A stretch of 64,000 bases of DNA from Candidatus Protochlamydia sp. (GCA_013695355.1 JACDAQ010000043.1:124001-188000), one strand, 5' to 3'. Positions 19,286 through 28,032 are shown, counted from the first letter of the stretch. The notes: a model not told the origin generated them from the sequence alone. A program made the numbers and translations.

Positions 19286-19714
19286 ATGTCTAAAGAAATT
19301 CATATCCCTGAAAGTGGCCCACCCCAAGGAATAAATCCTGATCCCCAAATTTACGCATTGATGGGTGAAAATGCTATCTATAAAATGCTCGAAGATTTTT
19401 ATTTAGAATTGGAGAGTTCTTCAATTAGCAACCTATTCCCGCATGACATGAAAGAAGCATCCAAAAGATCGGCTGCTTTTTTTGTCTTTATTTTAGGAGG
19501 ACCCCCGCTTTATCAGCAGCAATTCGGTCCGCCTCGAATGCGGCAACGGCACATCACTTTTACAATTGATGAAAAGGCAAGGGAAGTCTGGCTTAATTGC
19601 TTTAAAGCAATTCTTATTGATGCTGATAAAAAATATAATTTTCCCATGCAATATATGGATGGATTTATCCGCTTTTTAGATCAATTTTCGCTTTGGATGG
19701 TCAATACAAATTAG
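19286..19714 (+). CDS. Truncated-hemoglobin/protoglobin-like globin
   Basis: A 142-residue haem protein of the bacterial globin group. Helix-like segments, a Tyr-rich B region (EDFYLELESSSI), the FPHDMKEASKRSAAFFVFILGGP block and RMRQRHITFTIDEKAREVWLNC with the proximal His are typical of group II truncated hemoglobins. Likely roles are O2 or NO handling. The start at 19286 is the first ATG with this profile; the frame extends upstream only into the divergent TMEM14-like gene. A 70-base divergent promoter region separates the two. Confidence 0.8.
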   Translation: MSKEIHIPESGPPQGINPDPQIYALMGENAIYKMLEDFYLELESSSISNLFPHDMKEASKRSAAFFVFILGGPPLYQQQFGPPRMRQRHITFTIDEKAREVWLNCFKAILIDADKKYNFPMQYMDGFIRFLDQFSLWMVNTN

Positions 19715-19745
19715 GTGTTTGTTCTAAGGTGTGTTATAAAGAAAA

Positions 19746-19766
19746 GAGGGGGTATTTTACCCCCTC
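19746..19766 (-). terminator. Rho-independent terminator
   Basis: A 9-bp GC-rich stem (GAGGGGGTA, 3-base loop, TACCCCCTC). On the minus strand it is followed by a T-rich run, so it ends the 419-residue gene; it also lies after the converging globin gene. Confidence 0.8.
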
Positions 19767-19773
19767 CAACTAA

Positions 19774-21033
19774 TTATACAGCGACTAATTCATTATCTGC
19801 ATCAGCATATAAATTAGGTGTAAAAGACGTTACGGTATGGTTATTCCAGTTAATTAAACTTGCTTTAACATCCTGTAAATCCTTTGTTTTTTGATCATTA
19901 TAAAGCTCATAAACCATTTTAAAAAGGCTTGCTACCGTGACGGCTGTACCTAACGTTGTTCCAGCTGTTATGATTGCGCCCGACCCTACGAAAGCACCTG
20001 TTAAAACGGCGCCTTGAGCAATCATGCCTAACGCTAGAAAAGCGATTTCCTGAGTTTTTTTATTGATCAAATGATCCATTGCAGTTTCTGTATTTTTGGC
20101 CACCTCATTGATAGCTAATATATTTTCTTCGCTATAATAAACTTGGTTATTATTAAAAACTTCTTTGTGCTCATTAAAAAGGGATTTTTCCTTTTTCAAA
20201 TCAATCAGATCTGAAACGGCATTTTTCATAAAATAAGCGGAAGCAACAAGTCCAATTAATCCAAGAACATCCACAGCAAGCAAATTATTGATATGATGAC
20301 CAACAACACTATTAGCTTGACTTGTGGTATTTTGATTATTTGTAAAAGTTGTTATGTGTGCATTATGATGGTTCCAATGTTTAACCATTTTATTATATTC
20401 CGAAATCTGCTTATTTATCGGCCCGTGATAAGGAGCATGAGGTATATAATTATAGAAATGAGTCGTGACTGTTTTAACCATTTCAACTGTATTTGATACA
20501 GTTGGAATAAAGTTTTTATTTATTAACAATCTAGCGCCTTCATATGAAAGTAAGCCCAATAATGGGGTCACAAACTGATTATACAATGAAGATTTTTCTT
20601 TTAATTTTAATTTTGTGCTTATCCCTGCATTAATGATTTCCATTGTTTGCCTATGCATTTCAACTGGAACTCTGTTCTCATCAATTTGCTCAATAGGTGC
20701 TTCATCATTGGCCGCTTCTTCTTCAATTATTTCTTCAATGATTGTGTTTACTGTCTCAACAACAGGTTGTTGCATGACTTGGTAAACTTGTTGTTGTATT
20801 GGCTGTGACATAACATATTGAGGTTGGACCACAGTTTGGTGAAAGAGCTGAGGTGAAATTTGCTCTTGGTAAGCCGGCTGCTGGACCACTTGAAATGTTT
20901 GTGTTGGAGACGTATGGTAAAAAACCTGTTGCGGGGTTACATTAACATACTGCATTGTTTGTTGTTGTTCTCCACCAGAAAGTATAGGTGAATAATTTGA
21001 GGCTAAATTTAAATTATTATTAGTATTATACAT
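19774..21033 (-). CDS. Gln-rich, Inc-like membrane protein
   Basis: A 419-residue protein of unknown family. Residues 20-95 are a low-complexity Gln/Pro/Val/Tyr stretch (for example PQQVFYH, VVQQPAY, QQQVYQVMQQ), then an acidic run (IIEEIIEEEAANDEAPIEQI). Two hydrophobic regions follow: about 250-270 (LLAVDVLGLIGLVASAYF) and a long one at about 330-372 (ending GTTLGTAVTVASLF). Paired hydrophobic hairpins between polar ends are the hallmark of chlamydial inclusion-membrane (Inc) proteins, and a disordered N-terminus is usual in type III substrates. Neither is proved. AAGGAA precedes the ATG. Confidence 0.68.
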   Translation of the reverse strand: MYNTNNNLNLASNYSPILSGGEQQQTMQYVNVTPQQVFYHTSPTQTFQVVQQPAYQEQISPQLFHQTVVQPQYVMSQPIQQQVYQVMQQPVVETVNTIIEEIIEEEAANDEAPIEQIDENRVPVEMHRQTMEIINAGISTKLKLKEKSSLYNQFVTPLLGLLSYEGARLLINKNFIPTVSNTVEMVKTVTTHFYNYIPHAPYHGPINKQISEYNKMVKHWNHHNAHITTFTNNQNTTSQANSVVGHHINNLLAVDVLGLIGLVASAYFMKNAVSDLIDLKKEKSLFNEHKEVFNNNQVYYSEENILAINEVAKNTETAMDHLINKKTQEIAFLALGMIAQGAVLTGAFVGSGAIITAGTTLGTAVTVASLFKMVYELYNDQKTKDLQDVKASLINWNNHTVTSFTPNLYADADNELVAV

Positions 21034-21419
21034 AATTTCCTTGTTTATTTTTTATTAAATATTTTAATTGGTTGGTTTTAAGTTATTGATTGATTTTTAG
21101 TTTGTGTTTTAAATTCTTTCATTTAGATTAAGTTTATAATTTAAAAGTTATTATTATGTTAAACAAATTTTAAGAAATGATTAATTTAAAAAACTAAAAA
21201 ATAGCAAAATACTAACCAAACACTATTAACATCATTCACATTAATAATATGAAAATAACAAGTTTGAAAAGTGTTTAGATCATACAAAAACTATAAAAAA
21301 AACTTTGTGATTATTGAATAAATTCATAATAATGAATTTATTTTTTAAAATTATTGAACTTTTGATCGCTTCAAGCTATATATCAGATTTTATGAACAAC
21401 CTATTCAAAGGGGGTCCCT
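21034..21419. other. AT-rich divergent intergenic region
   Basis: About 390 bases, almost entirely A and T, between a minus-strand gene and the Cys-rich gene. It must hold promoters for both; I see no clear hairpin or consensus pair. Confidence 0.4.
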
Positions 21420-21797
21420 ATGTCAAATTGTCAAAATCAATCCTGCTGCTCTAACGGTGGAAATAAGTGCTGTTGCGGTGATAATTCCTGCGGCAATGGA
21501 AATTCATGCTGCAATGACGAATCTTGCTCTTGCTCGTGCAGCTGCTGCCAAAACTCTTCTTGCGGAGATGATCATGCCGAAAAAATGCTTGCCCTTGCCG
21601 ATTGCGCATGGATGGAAGTCCTAAAGGAAAAAATGAAAGATTATATCAGATCTAATGATCACAAAATTGATGAAATAGCAAAAACAGTATGTGAAGCAAA
21701 CCAACAGCGATGGCAGAGTAAAATGGCCAAGCAAAAAACAAAGATGGATTTTGACCAAAAACTTAAAGGCATTTTTTGCAGCTCGTGCAGTAAATAA
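21420..21797 (+). CDS. Cysteine-rich N-terminal protein (125 aa)
   Basis: The first 48 residues contain 15 cysteines in CC, CCC and CSC clusters (for example CCCG, CSCSCSCC), interspersed with Ser, Gly and Asn. The rest (about 52-118) is a charged helical region with two isolated Cys, and the last residues add CSSCSK. The pattern suggests metal binding or a disulfide-crosslinked protein, like metallothioneins or the Cys-rich outer envelope proteins of chlamydiae. There is no signal peptide, which favours the cytoplasm. AAGGGGG lies ahead of the ATG. It is the first of two tandem genes with the DUF4019-like gene. Confidence 0.65.
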   Translation: MSNCQNQSCCSNGGNKCCCGDNSCGNGNSCCNDESCSCSCSCCQNSSCGDDHAEKMLALADCAWMEVLKEKMKDYIRSNDHKIDEIAKTVCEANQQRWQSKMAKQKTKMDFDQKLKGIFCSSCSK

Positions 21798-21821
21798 CAT
21801 TAATAAATTGTTGGAGGGAGT

Positions 21822-22337
21822 ATGCGCCGTATGAATTTAGCCTTTATTTTTGGAATGGGAGTGATCTTCTTCCAGACCGTCCTTTTTGCTGCCGAAAGCC
21901 CGGCTCATTCTCCTTCTGCCATTAAAGAAGTTGCCAAAGAAAAAGTCCAGGAAGAGAAGGCAAGCCAAAAGCAAAATGAAGAGATGGCCGCATGGATGAT
22001 AGAGGCGGGCCAGGTAGCAAAAAATTATGTGGAAGGCCTTGACAAGGGGGAGTATTCAGCCAGCTGGAACAAAGGTGATGTTTTATTTCAGCGCACGATA
22101 TCTCAGCAAGAATGGACAACTGCGTTGAACCTTGCCAGAAAGCGCTTAGGAAATGTGCAGTCAAGGACCCTAAAAGACCAGAGGCCTGCCTGGGATCCTG
22201 TAGGCTTGCCTAAAGGGCCTTACATGGTAGTTGAATATAATACTTCGTTTGATGCAGCGCCTGGTTCAGGCGAGCTACTGACATTGAGGCGTGGGGGCGA
22301 TGGACATTGGCGAGTACTTACCTACCAAGTGAATTAA
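21822..22337 (+). CDS. DUF4019-like secreted protein
   Basis: A 171-residue protein with a signal peptide (about residues 1-22, ending LFAAES). The mature part carries a charged linker (residues 30-55) and a globular domain at about 62-168: WNKGDVLFQRTISQQEWTTA, GPYMVVEYNTSFD and HWRVLTYQVN. This resembles DUF4019, small periplasmic domains of unknown function. GGAGGG precedes the ATG. The gap to the Cys-rich gene is 24 bases, and a hairpin follows, so the two likely form one transcript. Confidence 0.75.
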   Translation: MRRMNLAFIFGMGVIFFQTVLFAAESPAHSPSAIKEVAKEKVQEEKASQKQNEEMAAWMIEAGQVAKNYVEGLDKGEYSASWNKGDVLFQRTISQQEWTTALNLARKRLGNVQSRTLKDQRPAWDPVGLPKGPYMVVEYNTSFDAAPGSGELLTLRRGGDGHWRVLTYQVN

Positions 22338-22364
22338 AAGTTAAAAGCTTGTTTAAAGGCTTTG

Positions 22365-22415
22365 AATATACCCAAGTATTTCTTAGAACCTGTTCTTAGT
22401 CAACTTGGGCATATT
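22365..22415 (+). terminator. Hairpin terminator after the DUF4019 gene
   Basis: AATATACCCAAGT at 22365-22377 pairs with ACTTGGGCATATT at 22403-22415 with one G-T wobble. The loop contains the repeated near-palindrome at 22382-22399, giving a nested structure. Confidence 0.6.
22382..22399. repeat. Copy 2 of the repeated near-palindrome
   Basis: CTTAGAACCTGTTCTTAG, the reverse-oriented form of the element at 7431-7444 and 38253-38270. Confidence 0.5.
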
Positions 22416-22424
22416 ATAATCAGC

Positions 22425-22640
22425 TTAAAGATTAATATTGTTATTACGAATTTTTTTTAGAAATTTAACAAGATTATCTCTTACACTAGAAGACTTAAGA
22501 TTTTCTAATTCAGAGAGGGCTTTTCGCACCAGACCTTCAATTAAAATTTTTTGGTTATTAACCTGAGTTTGGAGTTTCTCTCCTCGAAATTAAGGAATCT
22601 CGTACCCTATCTTCGCTCTTTCGCTCTTCAAGCATATCGA
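22425..22640 (-). pseudogene. Remnant of the coiled-coil gene's C-terminus
   Basis: Downstream of the coiled-coil gene the minus strand still reads as coiled coil in shifted frames: YQIDMLEERKSEDRVRDSLI, then after a frameshift KLQTQVNNQKILIEGLVRKA and LSELENLKSSSVRDNLVKFL, ending IRNNNINL and a stop. It looks like the original 3' end, separated by frameshifts and the palindrome at 22557-22728. Confidence 0.55.
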
Positions 22641-22728
22641 TTTGATATTCTTTTCAGAATGAAAGAACAAATCTAGGGTAAGATATCCCTCACTTTCAAG
22701 GAGATAAATTCCAAACTCAGGTTATTAT
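22557..22728. repeat. Long imperfect inverted repeat (about 170 bases)
   Basis: Reading out from a centre near 22643 (ATATCGATTTGATAT), both arms match imperfectly: TAACCTGAGTTTGGA at the outer edge recurs in inverse form at about 22712-22726, followed inward by TCTCCT, TACCCTA and TCTTTC. Matches were found by eye. It overlaps the 3' end of the coiled-coil gene. Confidence 0.55.
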
Positions 22729-23281
22729 GCTTGTTAATAACCGATTGATTTTTTATTTGATCTATATCGGCCCTTAAAATCCCTATTTGCATCTCGAGAT
22801 CAGCTAATTCTGCCCTGGCAGGGAGAAGGTTCTCTTTTTTTCTATTCAGAGCTATCAATTCTAACTCTAATTGATCTTTTATACGGTTTAGGTTGATAAT
22901 TTCTTGCTCGGCTGTTTGTTTTTGCCCTATCACTGTTTGAGCCGCTAAAAATTCGTGTCGAATGTTATCCACATCAGTTTCTATTACCGCTTTTTCTATA
23001 ACTAATGCTCTTTTTTGATCTTCGCAATTACTTATTTGAGATACTATTTGATTTTTTCTTTGAACAAGGTTTTCATTTTCCTGTACGATTTGCTGAGAGG
23101 CTTCTTGAAGCCTCTGCATGTCATTCTGCCTGTGAACTTGTGCCTGATTGAAATAAAAATCATGCACATTATTTTTAAGTTCGGCAATGGACTGCTCGTC
23201 TGATTTTAGTGCTCCAAATAATTTAAGCAAATTTACTAGAAAATCAGTGAAAATAAGTGAAATTTTTTTTAGATAGGCCAT
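22673..23281 (-). CDS. Coiled-coil protein, probably truncated
   Basis: A 202-residue protein. A short hydrophobic N-terminus (residues 8-24, ISLIFTDFLVNLLKLFG) is followed by an almost unbroken heptad-rich coiled coil (about residues 30-180, for example QTAEQEIINLNRIKDQLELE). The end is likely unnatural: the frame stops within a long inverted repeat and more coiled-coil coding follows in other frames. The style resembles the coiled-coil proteins at 49.6-57 kb, but I see no copy of their N-terminal module. A small ORF overlaps its start. The role may be structural or inclusion-associated. Confidence 0.6.
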   Translation of the reverse strand: MAYLKKISLIFTDFLVNLLKLFGALKSDEQSIAELKNNVHDFYFNQAQVHRQNDMQRLQEASQQIVQENENLVQRKNQIVSQISNCEDQKRALVIEKAVIETDVDNIRHEFLAAQTVIGQKQTAEQEIINLNRIKDQLELELIALNRKKENLLPARAELADLEMQIGILRADIDQIKNQSVINKHNNLSLEFISLKVRDILP

Positions 23282-23414
23282 TTGCCTGATAAGAAATAAT
23301 CATCAGATTTTTGCCGCGATAGACGCCTAGCAAAGGATTTTTTCCATGAGCCTGCATTTCCTCAAATTGATTAAGTACTGCGCTATTTTTTAAAGTATTA
23401 TCGCTACAAATCAT
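23244..23414 (-). CDS. Small ORF (56 aa), doubtful
   Basis: Reads MICSDNTLKNSAVLNQFEEM, then GKNPLLGVYRGKNLMIISYQ, with a protein-like composition, and overlaps the coiled-coil gene start by 38 bases. It lacks a convincing ribosome site and could be a leftover of a larger gene. Confidence 0.3.
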   Translation of the reverse strand: MICSDNTLKNSAVLNQFEEMQAHGKNPLLGVYRGKNLMIISYQANGLSKKNFTYFH

Positions 23415-23584
23415 TTGGAACCTTTATTTGAATGACATATTTTTTTATATGATCCTATTTTATTTATAGGACTATGTTAAAGGAAATCACCTCAGAAAAA
23501 AAGCAAAAAGAATCACTTCCGACATTTCTTTACTTTATCCATTCAAATTGCTAATGTTTTTACTTTATTAACCAAAGATATTCC

Positions 23585-25861
23585 ATGTTAGAAAAAAATA
23601 ATCCAATTTTTATTTCACAAATTGCGAAAGAATTAACACTGCCTGCCCATTCTGTTCAGGCTGTAGTTGATTTATTGGGAGACGGGAACACACTCCCATT
23701 TATTGCGCGTTATCGAAAAGAGGCTACCGGCAACCTTGACGAAGTGCAAATCAAAACTATTCAAGAGCGTCACGCTTATTTGATCGAAATTGAAGAAAGA
23801 CGCGAAGCCATCCTGAAATCGATTGAATCCCAGGGAAAGCTGACAGAAAATTTACGTGAACAAATCTTAGCCTGTACAGTTAAAACAGTACTTGAAGATC
23901 TCTATTTGCCTTACAAACCAAAAAGGCGTACACGAGCAATGATCGCTCGTGAAAAAGGATTGGAGCCTTTAGCTCAATTGATCATGGCACAACCTTTAAC
24001 TGGCATTCCGACAAAAGCGGCCGAAGAATACATCGATTCGGAAAAAGGTGTTTTGGATGCCGAATCCGCTTTGGCAGGCGCTCGTGATATTGCAGCTGAG
24101 CTGATCGCAGAAAATGCCACTGTCCGTTCATACGTCCGGGAATCATTTTCATCCGAGGGTATTGTTGTTTCAAAGGCGCGAACCGATAATATCAAAGGCC
24201 CAACCAAGTTTGAACAATATTATGATTTTAAAGAAAAGGTCAAAACAATTCCCTCTCACCGCTATTTAGCCATACGAAGAGGGGAGCGGGAAGAGATTCT
24301 TGATTTTTCCATCGAAATAGAAGAAGATCCTATTATTCATCAGATCGGACAGATCATTCAGGTAAAGCCAAATTCACCTTTTAATGAAGAATTATCTCAA
24401 GCTGTTGTAGATTCTTTCCGAAGGCTCCTATACCCATCTGTAGAAACAGATATACGGCTTGAATTAAAATTGATCTCGGATCGGGAAGCAGTCGCGGTTT
24501 TTGCAGAAAACTTACGCCATTTGTTATTATCTTCTCCTTTGGGAGGAAAAGCGGTGATAGGGATCGACCCAGGCATCAGAACAGGCTGCAAGTGCGTGGC
24601 AGTGGACAATACGGGAAAATATTTAAATTATTTGACTATATTCCCTTTTCAAGGAGAAAGTACCGCAACGCAGGCTGAGCGAGATTTGCTTAAAATGATC
24701 CAGACCTATTCTCCCTATGCTATTGCCGTAGGAAATGGAACGGCCGGGAGGGAAACAGAAAGCTTTGTCAGGCAGCTATTAAAGAAGAATAATCTAAGTG
24801 AATTGATCGTACTTTCAGTCAATGAGTCTGGGGCCAGTATTTATAGTGCTTCCGATATTGCACGTGAAGAATTCCCTGATCTTGATTTAACAATCAGAGG
24901 CTCCATCTCCATTGCAAGACGCTTGCAGGATCCTTTGGCGGAGCTTGTTAAGATTGATCCTAAATCGATCGGCGTAGGTCAGTATCAACATGATGTCCAT
25001 CAGCCTTTATTGCAGGAACAGCTTCAATATGTGGTTGAAAGTTGCGTGAACCATGTAGGTGTAGATCTGAATACAGCAAGCGCCCCTTTGCTTTCTTATG
25101 TTTCTGGAATCGGCCAATCCTTAGCCCAAAAAATTGTGAAATATCGGGAAGCAAAAGGAGCTTTTAAGAGCCGGAAGCAGCTTAAAGAAGTTGCCGGCTT
25201 CGGGCCTAAAACGTTTGAGCAGGCAGCGGGCTTCCTTCGAATTGCCAAAGGGGACTACCCCCTTGATGCCTCTGCTGTCCATCCTGAAAGGTACGAATTA
25301 GTTGAGGAGATGGCAAAAGATTTAGGTGTTCCCTTGGCGCATTTGATTGATCATCCTGAAATCTCAGCTCAAATCGATTTAAAAAAGTATGTGAAGGGCG
25401 ATATAGGGGAGCCTACACTAAAGGATATTATTCAGGAATTAAAGAAACCAGGCAGAGATCCGCGTGCTAAATTCGAGCCGCCATGCTTTAGGGAAGATAT
25501 CAATTCATTAAAAGATTTGAAGCAAGGACTCCGTTTGGAAGGGATTGTCACGAATGTCACAGCGTTTGGAGCTTTCATTGATATTGGGGTCCATCAGGAT
25601 GGATTGATCCATTTATCCGAGCTCTCTGAGGAATATATCAACCATCCAAGTGAAGTGGTCAAAACGGGTGATAAGCTAATGGTTGAAATCATTTCAGTAG
25701 ATATCGACCGTAAGCGGATTTCACTGACGGCCAAAATCGGAAAAACGCGTGAAGCTCAGCCAGTATCAAATAGAGCGGGGCCAACGTATAAAAAAGAGAC
25801 GGCCAGGCCGGCTCCTAAACCAAAGTCAAATTTTAGTTCAAATCCATTTTCATCCCTATAA
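23585..25861 (+). CDS. tex: Tex-family RNA-binding protein
   Basis: A 758-residue cytoplasmic protein of the Tex/YhgF family, a nucleic-acid-binding factor linked to transcription and related to eukaryotic Spt6. Domain order is standard: an N-terminal helical part with IARYRKEATGNLDEVQI, a YqgF/RNase H-like part starting GIDPGIRTGCKCVAVD (about residue 325), helix-hairpin-helix motifs around YVSGIGQSLAQKIVKYR and FGPKTFEQAAGFLRI, and a C-terminal S1 domain (about 645-720, GIVTNVTAFGAFIDIG). The basic Pro/Lys tail is typical. Length is normal and all domains are intact. Confidence 0.95.
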   Translation: MLEKNNPIFISQIAKELTLPAHSVQAVVDLLGDGNTLPFIARYRKEATGNLDEVQIKTIQERHAYLIEIEERREAILKSIESQGKLTENLREQILACTVKTVLEDLYLPYKPKRRTRAMIAREKGLEPLAQLIMAQPLTGIPTKAAEEYIDSEKGVLDAESALAGARDIAAELIAENATVRSYVRESFSSEGIVVSKARTDNIKGPTKFEQYYDFKEKVKTIPSHRYLAIRRGEREEILDFSIEIEEDPIIHQIGQIIQVKPNSPFNEELSQAVVDSFRRLLYPSVETDIRLELKLISDREAVAVFAENLRHLLLSSPLGGKAVIGIDPGIRTGCKCVAVDNTGKYLNYLTIFPFQGESTATQAERDLLKMIQTYSPYAIAVGNGTAGRETESFVRQLLKKNNLSELIVLSVNESGASIYSASDIAREEFPDLDLTIRGSISIARRLQDPLAELVKIDPKSIGVGQYQHDVHQPLLQEQLQYVVESCVNHVGVDLNTASAPLLSYVSGIGQSLAQKIVKYREAKGAFKSRKQLKEVAGFGPKTFEQAAGFLRIAKGDYPLDASAVHPERYELVEEMAKDLGVPLAHLIDHPEISAQIDLKKYVKGDIGEPTLKDIIQELKKPGRDPRAKFEPPCFREDINSLKDLKQGLRLEGIVTNVTAFGAFIDIGVHQDGLIHLSELSEEYINHPSEVVKTGDKLMVEIISVDIDRKRISLTAKIGKTREAQPVSNRAGPTYKKETARPAPKPKSNFSSNPFSSL

Positions 25862-25872
25862 GGTATTAATTT

Positions 25873-26469
25873 ATGAACGCAATCCCTGGAATGGCAAAAG
25901 AAGCCGTTAATCAAGTTGTGAGTTTTTTGAATCAGCCCCTGGTCAAAGAAGGGGTAAAAAATATCGCCGGCAGCATCACATTGATAGCAGGCTGTGCCTG
26001 GACTGTGAATGAGATCGAGGGGATTGTAACGGGCCGTGATTTTTTTTCAGGAGTTAATGCGAACGAGCCTCGATGGGTGCAAGTAGTCGAAAAGGTAGCG
26101 CTGGTTTTTGCTAACTTTTCAATTATCCTTAGCGCAGGTGCAAGCCGCCATGGCAATTTTTTGGTCTCAAAATTAACGGGATGTTTTTTTTCTGAGCAAC
26201 AATTGACAAAGGCATTTGGGCCGAATACAATCTATGCCCTTAATCCATATCATCCACGCCATGTGGCAAGCATTGCAGCTGTCGTGCTGGCATTACCAAT
26301 GTTGACCCTTTCTACATGCAGAGGATTGGGCGGCCGGGTTAATGGAAATCCCACAGAAGAGCAAAAGAATTCGTTGCTGACCACCATGCTATTTTTCAAT
26401 ACAATAACAAGCCGTCCGGTTCTGCATTTAGCAAACCAACTAGGTCGGTTCATTTTAACCCGCACTTAG
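25873..26469 (+). CDS. Hypothetical membrane protein (198 aa)
   Basis: Not recognised. Three or four hydrophobic stretches are visible: about residues 30-48 (NIAGSITLIAGCAWTVNEI), 74-90 (VALVFANFSIILSAGAS), 135-152 (HVASIAAVVLALPMLTL) and a weaker one at 170-185. There is no signal peptide. It starts 11 bases after tex and probably shares its transcript. The organisation suits an Inc-like or general membrane protein of chlamydiae. The small membrane protein at 62874-63353 is similar in style, but I could not establish homology. Confidence 0.6.
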   Translation: MNAIPGMAKEAVNQVVSFLNQPLVKEGVKNIAGSITLIAGCAWTVNEIEGIVTGRDFFSGVNANEPRWVQVVEKVALVFANFSIILSAGASRHGNFLVSKLTGCFFSEQQLTKAFGPNTIYALNPYHPRHVASIAAVVLALPMLTLSTCRGLGGRVNGNPTEEQKNSLLTTMLFFNTITSRPVLHLANQLGRFILTRT

Positions 26470-26521
26470 CAAATTATCTGTAACAGCTTTGATTTGAATA
26501 GAGAAATGTGTAGTAAATACG

Positions 26522-26577
26522 GAGACGCTAAGACACAGAGTTTAATTTTTTAAATTTTCTCTGAGGCTTAGTGCCTC
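26522..26577. repeat. Palindromic intergenic repeat
   Basis: GAGACGCTAAGACACAGAG at 26522-26540 matches the inverse of 26559-26577 at 15 of 19 positions, with an 18-base A/T loop. It resembles the dispersed GACGC/CAGAG palindromic elements of many bacterial genomes and may also act as a terminator. Confidence 0.5.
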
Positions 26578-26750
26578 TTATATTTATCTTTATATTTATT
26601 TAACATCTTGTAAAAAAATGATGTAAATGTGACGTTTAAAAAATATTTGGCGTCCCCACATCTTCCCCTTCCCAATTTCCTGCTTTATCTTGATTTCATT
26701 CTAAATAATTGATAAAATCTAATAACTTAATAAATTATAAAGGAATTAAT

Positions 26751-28004
26751 ATGAATGTCGGGTTAGATAGATATGGTTATGATGGGATTAAATATTGGTT
26801 GGAAACTATTTGTGAATTGAATGAAAGCAATAAAACTATCGATTTGGGCTTAGAATATTCTAAGCTATTTTTAATAGAGGTTAAAAAAAAATCTCGTTTA
26901 AATCTATCTATTTCTAAGTTAGCCGAACAAGCTATTGGCAATTTCAATCGATTGTTTCCAGAGCATCAAGTAGAGCATCAAATTTATTTCCCCCTTTTAG
27001 ACACAATCGAAAATGAGTATAATTTAAAATTTTTTCAAGAGAATCTTACAAACGATGCTCTTTATTTAGGTGCAAATCGTGTTGAAATAAAGGAGTATAA
27101 TATTTTTATACCTTTAACTTTGTATCATCTTTTTTTTGTATATATTGCTTTAAAAAATGGTAATAATAAGGAAAAACTTCCACTATTAATCGATTGGATC
27201 AAAATGGATGATGAACTTTCTACACTGAGCCAAGAGGATCAAATAAATTATTCACACACAACCGACAAGATGCATTTGGCGATTTCAAATTTTATAGCAG
27301 AAAAAAATTTGACCATTCCACTTACCTGGAACGATGTAAAAATAATAGTCCACGCTATTTGCGATGAGCTCGATATTATTGATAAAAATAAATTGACTTT
27401 ACCGAACAAAAGCAGGAAAAACCTTGCCTATCATTTTTACCGATTTTGTTTTTATAAAAATGGTAACACAACGCAGTTCAGAGAATTGTTCCTTCGAGCT
27501 TTAGCTTTAGAGTGGGGGGCTCCTTTCGATGCAGTGATTCTCTATCGTGCTGCTGAACTTTCGGCTGATGATATAATTAAAAGTGAAAAAGAAGTGCATA
27601 GTTTAAGTTTCTCTCCCAGCTTTTTAGCGGGAATTGTTTTTGAGGGTACTCCTTCTGGTACTTGCTCTTATTCCTATTATAATGATTTAGCAAGCAAACA
27701 ACTCTATGCACTGCAGTTGCCCCCATCAAAAATAGAAAAGTATTTTTTTTATCCTTCTCTTTTTAAAAGTCATCCTCTACTTCCCCTTGTTGCCAAAGGG
27801 GAATTTTCACATCCACGAATGAAATTTTTTATTATTAATGATTTAGAAAAAATTAGCGGCGTACAAGGACGTATTGAACAAGCTAAGCAACTCGCAGCTT
27901 TTGTTCCTACACCTAAGATTCAAACGATTAGTCAATACCGCGAAAAGGTGATAAAAGTTTTTCAAAACCATATTGATTTAATTGGTAATAATGAAGTTAT
28001 TTGA
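26751..28004 (+). CDS. Hypothetical protein with ART-like features (417 aa)
   Basis: Family not identified. The start is at 26751: AAAGGAA lies 6 bases upstream; a TTG further 5' has none. The first 230 residues are helical. The C-terminal 160 residues carry, in order, VILYRAAEL (Arg266), HSLSFSPSFLAG (Ser284-Ser288), then a Tyr-rich strand and GEFSHPRMKF (Glu351). An Arg, a Ser-x-Ser strand and a late Glu is the order of R-S-E mono-ADP-ribosyltransferases, so a toxin-like domain is possible, but spacing and the exact Glu are not verified. No signal peptide or membrane segment. It stands alone. Confidence 0.6.
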   Translation: MNVGLDRYGYDGIKYWLETICELNESNKTIDLGLEYSKLFLIEVKKKSRLNLSISKLAEQAIGNFNRLFPEHQVEHQIYFPLLDTIENEYNLKFFQENLTNDALYLGANRVEIKEYNIFIPLTLYHLFFVYIALKNGNNKEKLPLLIDWIKMDDELSTLSQEDQINYSHTTDKMHLAISNFIAEKNLTIPLTWNDVKIIVHAICDELDIIDKNKLTLPNKSRKNLAYHFYRFCFYKNGNTTQFRELFLRALALEWGAPFDAVILYRAAELSADDIIKSEKEVHSLSFSPSFLAGIVFEGTPSGTCSYSYYNDLASKQLYALQLPPSKIEKYFFYPSLFKSHPLLPLVAKGEFSHPRMKFFIINDLEKISGVQGRIEQAKQLAAFVPTPKIQTISQYREKVIKVFQNHIDLIGNNEVI

Positions 28005-28032
28005 ATAATTAATTTATTGCACCGGGTACGAT

